From Ilyonectria destructans (lineage: Eukaryota > Ascomycota > Sordariomycetes > Hypocreales > Nectriaceae), in contig JAHEWK010000009.1 of the NCBI GenBank assembly GCA_020740775.1, positions 682,001-746,000 of the forward strand: a stretch of 64,000 bases of DNA. Direction: 5' to 3'. This document shows, piece by piece, positions 59,001 to 64,000 of this stretch. Every line of letters starts with the position of its first letter. The stretch's first letter is position 1. The position numbers and the translations under genes are program-made. Below the pieces are notes generated by a model, which saw only the letters and a program-made list of their open reading frames with translations, ran no database searches and was not told the origin of the DNA.

Positions 59001-59069
59001 TGCGATATCGATTTCGAGAAGCTACTGAACCCTAGCTTTCTCAATGCAGGATCGAGAGAACTTGGGTAG
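56042..59069 (+). CDS. LaeA-like methyltransferase fused to fungal zinc-finger module
   Basis: Six exons (56042-56137, 56205-56310, 56392-56659, 56778-58151, 58223-58497, 58561-59069) give 875 residues. Residues about 35-365 are a LaeA-like SAM methyltransferase: YHCPHDEEEMNRID, the SAM loop ILDIGTGTGLW at about 109-119, FDYIHTRATLHMG, LRPGGWFESQEI and VYGRKP at about 359-364, where such proteins normally end. Here the frame continues through a 200-residue Ser-rich linker with a basic RRKRRRV (about 565-571). It then enters a module known from other fungal proteins: LACPYYKRNRRKY, CPGPGWDEIHRVK, HLYRRHALPLQCPRCWEPF, a GFTKDQEKTLRCRKKT block and KWRDVYKILFPDDD. These Cys and His residues form likely C2H2/C2HC zinc sites. 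The fourth intron uses an AAG acceptor that restores the module exactly. The third exon join (GTGCAT donor at 56311) is the least certain. Confidence 0.75.
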
Positions 59070-59694
59070 AGATAAGGCCGATCTATAACAAGACATAAAC
59101 AAACAACAAGTTGGCGTTACACCGTAGCACATCACGGCAAGAGAAAAGAGAAATAAGTGTACAATCAAAAAGTCGGGCTGGGATCTAGAGGGCTGGGTAA
59201 ATTCTACATTGTCTGTCGTGCAGATGGTAGAAACAATCGGCGAATGTATTTCTCTTGTTTTTTTTTCAGCCTTTTTTTCTCCATCAATTCCCTAGGGTGG
59301 GATGGTTTCATTTGCATTTGTGATAATGGCCTCAATAACAGGACGGGGGATGGCGTTGATTTGGAAAGACGACACATGTGTCACTTTACATTCTTAACTC
59401 GCTGAAAGTCAAATTTTAAACAATAATGATGTTTATGACCTCCAAGACAACTACTTGGGTTCTAAAACTCGTAGATAGAATTGCAATCTATCTAATCTGT
59501 TGCAGGATCGCCACGGGAGCGCCTTAACTCCCTTGGTGCTGGCAGACCTTCTATAACCATTAGACCCAAATCTCAACTCACACGTCGGAGCTTAATCACA
59601 CCTTAACATTGGTACGCTTCTGAAGCGAACCCCCGTCCTCAAAATCTTGGAGTTCGTTCAGGTAGGTTACGTCGGGAATTTTAAAGTTGCGGGC

Positions 59695-59907
59695 TTAGTA
59701 CCCGGCAAGGTGGCTCCAAAATAGATGGAAGGCAGCAAGGATATTAAAGCAAATAAGTCCCATATTCCGAGCTTCATCTTGGCGGAAGTATTCAAGAAGA
59801 TTAGCAAGGAAGAGTATAAGGATAACAATAGTCGGTCCTGTCGTGAGAATTCTCCGGGCAAGACTTTGGGAAGTGTGCCCAGGGTGCTGTGATTGAGTGG
59901 TCTCCAT
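59695..59907 (-). CDS. Small hypothetical membrane peptide
   Basis: A 70-residue frame starting METTQSQHPG with two hydrophobic segments (TIVILILFLANLLEYF and LICFNILAAFHLFWSHLAGY). It may be a real small gene, one exon of a decayed membrane-protein gene, or chance. No promoter or homology evidence. Confidence 0.25.
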   Translation of the reverse strand: METTQSQHPGHTSQSLARRILTTGPTIVILILFLANLLEYFRQDEARNMGLICFNILAAFHLFWSHLAGY

Positions 59908-61285
59908 AGAGCTTCGAAATGAGCAAATTTGATACTGATTGAGGGAGTCTTTATGGCTGGAAGAAAGAATATGAATGTGTGTTGGAGGAGGGAGGATCGA
60001 GGAATGCTGGAGACAAGAGAACGAACATTATCAATCATGTGGGGTGGCTTGGCTCAAGCTGCGGTGCACAGCCAGGGAGTGGGCCAGGCTGAGCCTCCGA
60101 CATGGTGTCATGGTGTTGGTCCGAGTCGAATCTAGAACGTGAATGGCTTAGAGTCGCGTGAATTGGAACCAACAGACATTCTGCAGAACCAACATACACT
60201 AGTCCATAACGGCCGTATGTTCCGGGAAACGCCGAGCTTCAGAACTAATTTGTTTGTATGTGCAGACAGAGAAGTAGCATTTTGAAGCAAATAGGCGCAT
60301 AGAGGGCTGCGTGAGCATTCGAATGGGATCATACTATTGGACTGTTAGTCGATTTAGTGCTGCCTGCCTGCGCCAGCGCACACACTTCTCACTAAACGCC
60401 TTTCCCCTCCGGAAGTGCGGCATCTCAGAGCCCTGAACTAATCTACTTGTAGAAGGCAAGGCAGTTTACGAGGAAAAATGGACTTATCCCCGACAATTAG
60501 CATCTCCCCTGCTAGCCGCTGGAATAATAGCCGGCTCGGAAGTAAATGAAATACCAAGGTGCCTAGAATGCACGTTTATAGAGCTTACTATGGCCCCCCC
60601 CCAGAAGATCCCTAGATTTTCTGGCTACCCTACATCGATTCTTAATAGAGGAAAGAAGTGTGACCACTCCTTGACTTAAATTTGAGAATCGTTTTAGTAC
60701 TACTTACTGATTATGATAATAAATAAAAAATCTCAATTCTCTATCTCTATTATATTTATCTTAAATATTTTGCTAATCCATCATCTGAATGGTTGCAGAG
60801 GAAAGTTAATGAATTCTATGAGTTACCTCTAATACTATATAGCTAAGGGATAAAATATATATATTAGCAGAAGACTTCTTACATAACATAAACCGGATGC
60901 CTAGCTACCTAAGGAGACCTTGCTTAGCCAAAGCTCGTACTCTTCTTACTCGAAGTAATCGGGTGCATGCTTGAAGCACCATACAAGGCGAGGCATAGTT
61001 TCGTGTACTCCTAGCCTCGCACCCATGTTTTATTTACTCGTATTCAGCACCGATACATTCCTTTGCCTTGGCTTGCCGTAATCACCCATCAACGAGGTCA
61101 TCGGAGAGGAACGACCAATCCTATTGATTCCAAAATGTGACGTGGCTGGAAATCATTGGTTGGGTTATTGATTAGGCGTCCCTTGCCTGGTGTGCCTGAT
61201 GAAAGAAGGGACAGACTTGCAGATTACCACTCGGCTCACAGGATTGCGAACGAGATGCGACCCAAAGCCAACCTCCCCGCCGACA

Positions 61286-61291
61286 TATAAA
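61286..61291 (+). promoter_or_regulatory. TATA box of HET gene
   Basis: TATAAA lies about 138 bp before the first ATG (61424) and about 179 bp before the ATG that opens the HET frame (61465). Confidence 0.45.
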
Positions 61292-61423
61292 GGCCAGCAA
61301 CCATCTGCCCCGCTGCTGAGACTTGGCAGCTCGATGACCGTCTTCAATCAAATCTGATTCTCAAACAGCTCTTGCATACTCATACTCACCCCTTTGACTA
61401 CCTCAAATTACCTCTCTGTCTTC

Positions 61424-61603
61424 ATGGACAACGCGGACGCTATGGACACGGACGCTATTGAAGCATGCAACGCCGGCTTTTCGCTGAGTCGACTTCGCAT
61501 TCGCCAATCAAAGTCGTCGAGCGCATGTGCCAGCCGTGCGCCGAGTTCTCTTATATCACTCTGCACGCTGGGGATAAGTGTCTGGACTGCGATGAAGGCC
61601 TGA
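61424..61603 (+). other. Overlapping upstream reading frame in HET leader
   Basis: Two ATGs (61424 and 61442) in another frame come before the HET start and give a 59-codon frame ending at 61603, inside the HET coding region. It may reduce translation of the main frame, or signal an error in the start region. Confidence 0.35.
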
Positions 61604-63716
61604 CCGCGAAGGAGAACCTCCCTCAGCTTTGCGACCGCTGTCATGCTTTGCTTGAGGAGTATGGGCGCTGGCTGCAGACACTGCAAGGCGGCAACGACGA
61701 CGAAGACGCCACAATATCCCGGCAGCTCAACAAGCACATCGACCTGTCAGAATCGAGCTTCGGCGCCAATTGTAAAATGTGCAAGACACTGAAGCTGGAG
61801 GGTAAGCCGTATCGCAATCCAGTGATAACTTCGCAGAGATTCCCAATTCAATTCACCCCACTGGCCATTAATATCCTTGGGACGCTATACTCAATCAGCT
61901 ATTCGGCACGCTCGTTCAGCACTTCCAGCCCGCTGGTATCGTGGCCCGGGATCCGGTCATGGGTTGCCATCTGCGATACCGACTGCAGACACCACGCCAC
62001 GGAGCTGCAGATCCAGACACTCCTGAGCTTGGATCCATGGTTGATCGACGTGGATGACCGCCGTCTAATTCGCATGTCCGAGGCCGAGGACATTGTATAC
62101 GCTGCTCTTAGCTACGTGTGGGGCGGACCGCAACCAATGTTGCTGAAGGAAAACATGGAACGGATGCAAGAGGCCGGGGCTCTCGACCAGTCAAATGTCT
62201 GCTCACCAATTATCCGAGATGCCATGCTCGTCTGCCGCAGGACAGGTGTTCGATATCTGTGGGTGGGTTGCATCGTGAAAGGAATCATAGCATATGAGGG
62301 CATTTTTAACTCCCAAATGTGTAGGTGGATGCGCTCTGCATCTTACAAGACGCCACACCCGAGGAGCTGTCAAAGCAAGTTGACAATATGGACTCCATCT
62401 ACGCCAACGCCTACTTCACTATAGTCGCGGCCGATAGCGCCAGCGCGCACCAAGGTATTCACGGCGTCAGCATAAGACGAACCCCACCAGAGCCTTTCGG
62501 GTTTTATCTCGTCGAAAAGGACTCGGTTGACATATGCGACGCCAGCTTGGGCATCTCGTCAGCTGAAATTCTAGCAAACTCGACAAAGTGGGCGACGCGA
62601 GCATGGACGTATCAAGAGGCGCTGCTGTCCCGTAGGCTTCTTGTCTTTACAGAGGAGCTGTGTTTCTTGATCTGTCCTGGCGGCGTCGGTGGCCGTGAAG
62701 ATATGGTACCAGAGAACTTCACGGAAAAGCAAGCGCCATTTCGCGACCGGAACCATCTGCTCTTTCTCCGGGAGGATAGTCCTGATTTTAAGAGCCCAAC
62801 CGCCCTGTACGATATAATTACGGCATTCTCCGCTCGCGATCTAACCATGCCTGACGATATCATAAAAGCATTCAGCGGGATTATGACGGTGATGAAGGAA
62901 CAGCATGGGGAAATGAGATACGGCATGCCCTGGAGAGACTTGAACTTTGCACTATCATGGAAGCACCACGGTCTCGATCCAGGCTCGACTGCCTCAATTA
63001 GGCGCGCGTACGGAGGTTTTCTTGTTGGACATCCCAGTGGCCAGCGCGAGGGCTTCCCCACCTGGTCCTGGGTAGGGTGGTTACATGATGGTGCCAAAGT
63101 CCAGTTTCCTGGGCGTAAACTTACCGCAAAAGCCGCAATTCACTATATCAGCGACGTTGGGAACTTGGAAACGATCAGTGGTTGCTCTGAACCAGACGGA
63201 CCGAGTCAAGAAGAATCATCCGAGATATTCAAGTCATTGTCATACCCGCTAACAGACGACGAGAAACATCATACCTGGAATACTCTCGCGGACTTTGATC
63301 TTCCACTGGACTCTTTGCTGATCCTCAAAACCCTTGTTCTTCGGATCTGCATCGACCACGTGCCAACAGAAATATCCGGGGACTGGGGAAGCTATGTGCA
63401 CAACTTTGAAAAGGGAAAGCAGCTAGCACAAAATAAGGCCAGCCCGCTCGACGACGCCTACCGATCTGTCATTCACGTGAGTCGAGACTGGATGGATAAT
63501 AAAGGCGATGAGCTCGAGTTTGCGGTTCTCGGTGCGCACATGTCAGACCCCAAGACGCTGCACCTGGAGACGATAGTGATCGACCGGAGCGGGGACGTCT
63601 GCTACAGGGTCGGTGCTACGGACCTTAGGTTCAAGGTAGCTGAAGGAAGTTCTATAGAGGAGACCCTTTTCTGTATCGTCAAGAAGAATGCAGTGGATAT
63701 TGTTATCCTTGGATAG
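61465..63716 (+). CDS. HET-domain protein with N-terminal CxxC pairs
   Basis: Two exons (61465-62262 and 62325-63716) around a 62-bp intron give 729 residues. The HET domain, the heterokaryon-incompatibility cell-death module, spans about residues 205-370. Its signatures are YAALSYVWGG, YLWVDALCILQD across the splice site, YANAYFTIVAADS and the closing RAWTYQEALLSRRLLVFTEE. Before it are four CxxC pairs at residues 22/25, 39/42, 56/59 and 103/106, likely two zinc sites. The C-terminal 350 residues include GFPTWSWVGW, common in long HET proteins. HET proteins trigger localised cell death on non-self recognition or act in other immune-like responses. No NACHT or repeat domain is attached. The in-frame ATG at 61465 is preceded by two out-of-frame ATGs, so the exact N-terminus is uncertain. 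Confidence 0.88.
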
Positions 63717-64000
63717 TTTCTAACATTGGCTGAAGAGCTAAGAGATCTCTTTATATCTATAGTACTGTAGAAGCTATGAATACAAGACTTAATCTTGGAA
63801 TGCCTGCTACACTCTTCCACAGAGGTATTCAATAGCTTTAAAATGGGGTTTAATATTGTACAGGATTTGAAATACACTTTGAGCAAGGGATGTAATATAA
63901 ATATTTACTTGAGAGGTGGAGGAGTGTTAACAGGTGAAGGGGCGTTAATAAGTCGGACCACCCATTAGCTGACCGACCCCTTACCTGACCGCCCCACTTA
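63717..64000. other. 3' flank of HET gene
   Basis: AT-rich to about 63900, then a GC-rich end with repeated words (GAGGNG, CTGACCG) cut off by the window edge. It may be the start of a repeat. Confidence 0.35.

Larger units (their letters stand above)
59070..61464. other. Intergenic with AT-rich patch
   Basis: 2.4 kb between the fusion gene and the HET gene. An AT-rich patch lies at about 60690-60860 and a C-run at 60595-60602. One small minus-strand frame is listed separately. No other gene seen. Confidence 0.4.

Noticed and set aside
1..64000. CRISPR arrays, rRNA or tRNA genes
   Set aside because: No regularly spaced repeats, no rRNA-like sequence and no tRNA T-loop/acceptor combination were recognised by eye. 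A tRNA scan was not possible here, so a tRNA could have been missed.

Overview
The window is chromosomal DNA of a filamentous ascomycete (Pezizomycotina). Protein genes carry short introns of about 45-120 bp with GT...AG borders and CTAAC-type branch sites. The protein families are typical of moulds: Zn2Cys6 regulator, LaeA-like methyltransferases, HET domain, fungal-only membrane families, and a secreted pectinase and mannanase. One large retrotransposon has been converted to almost pure A/T with C:G-to-T:A changes and in-frame stops, the signature of repeat-induced point mutation (RIP). I cannot name the species.

Layout. 1-1087 is the 3' end of an M14 metallocarboxypeptidase gene. 1738-2310 (-) is a decayed gene. 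3597-4709 is a secreted L-asparaginase. 5620-7986 (-) is a large cysteine-rich polytopic membrane protein. 9112-11066 is a secreted beta-lactamase-like serine hydrolase. 11421-20681 looks like a small carbohydrate-use cluster: a GH134-type beta-mannanase (-), a divergent MFS sugar porter (+), a Zn2Cys6 regulator (+) and a secreted SMP-30/gluconolactonase-like enzyme (-). 22551-25700 holds a convergent pair of paralogous 7TM-like proteins. A 4-kb gene-free stretch follows. 29748-33328 has a nine-exon LaeA-like methyltransferase, an unrecognised two-exon protein and a small 4TM protein. 35277-36755 is an F-box-like protein.

37008-45588 is a complete Ty3/gypsy chromovirus with two LTRs and a GTATA target duplication, destroyed by RIP. 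The gag, protease, RT/RNase H, integrase and chromodomain remains are still readable on the + strand, and a possible extra reading frame lies on the - strand before the 3' LTR. Beyond it are an endo-polygalacturonase (47232-48375), a Cdc24-like RhoGEF that stops after its PH domain (49301-51173), a membrane protein (53631-54876), a LaeA-like methyltransferase fused in frame to a fungal zinc-finger module (56042-59069) and a HET-domain protein with four N-terminal CxxC pairs (61465-63716).

How the genes may work together. The mannanase would cut mannan outside the cell and the MFS protein would import the products. The Zn2Cys6 protein may control the divergent promoter between them, which contains CGG-N11-CCG, CGG-N6-CCG and CGG-N7-CCG pairs. 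The lactonase-like enzyme could act on oxidised sugars. This is inference from gene order. The rest reads as an accessory, gene-poor region: wide spacing, a RIP-mutated transposon, pseudogene debris, lineage-restricted families, a HET gene and a fusion gene.

Most splice models were built by hand from GT/AG borders, branch-like motifs, frame continuity and family resemblance. All close in frame, but none is confirmed by transcripts.
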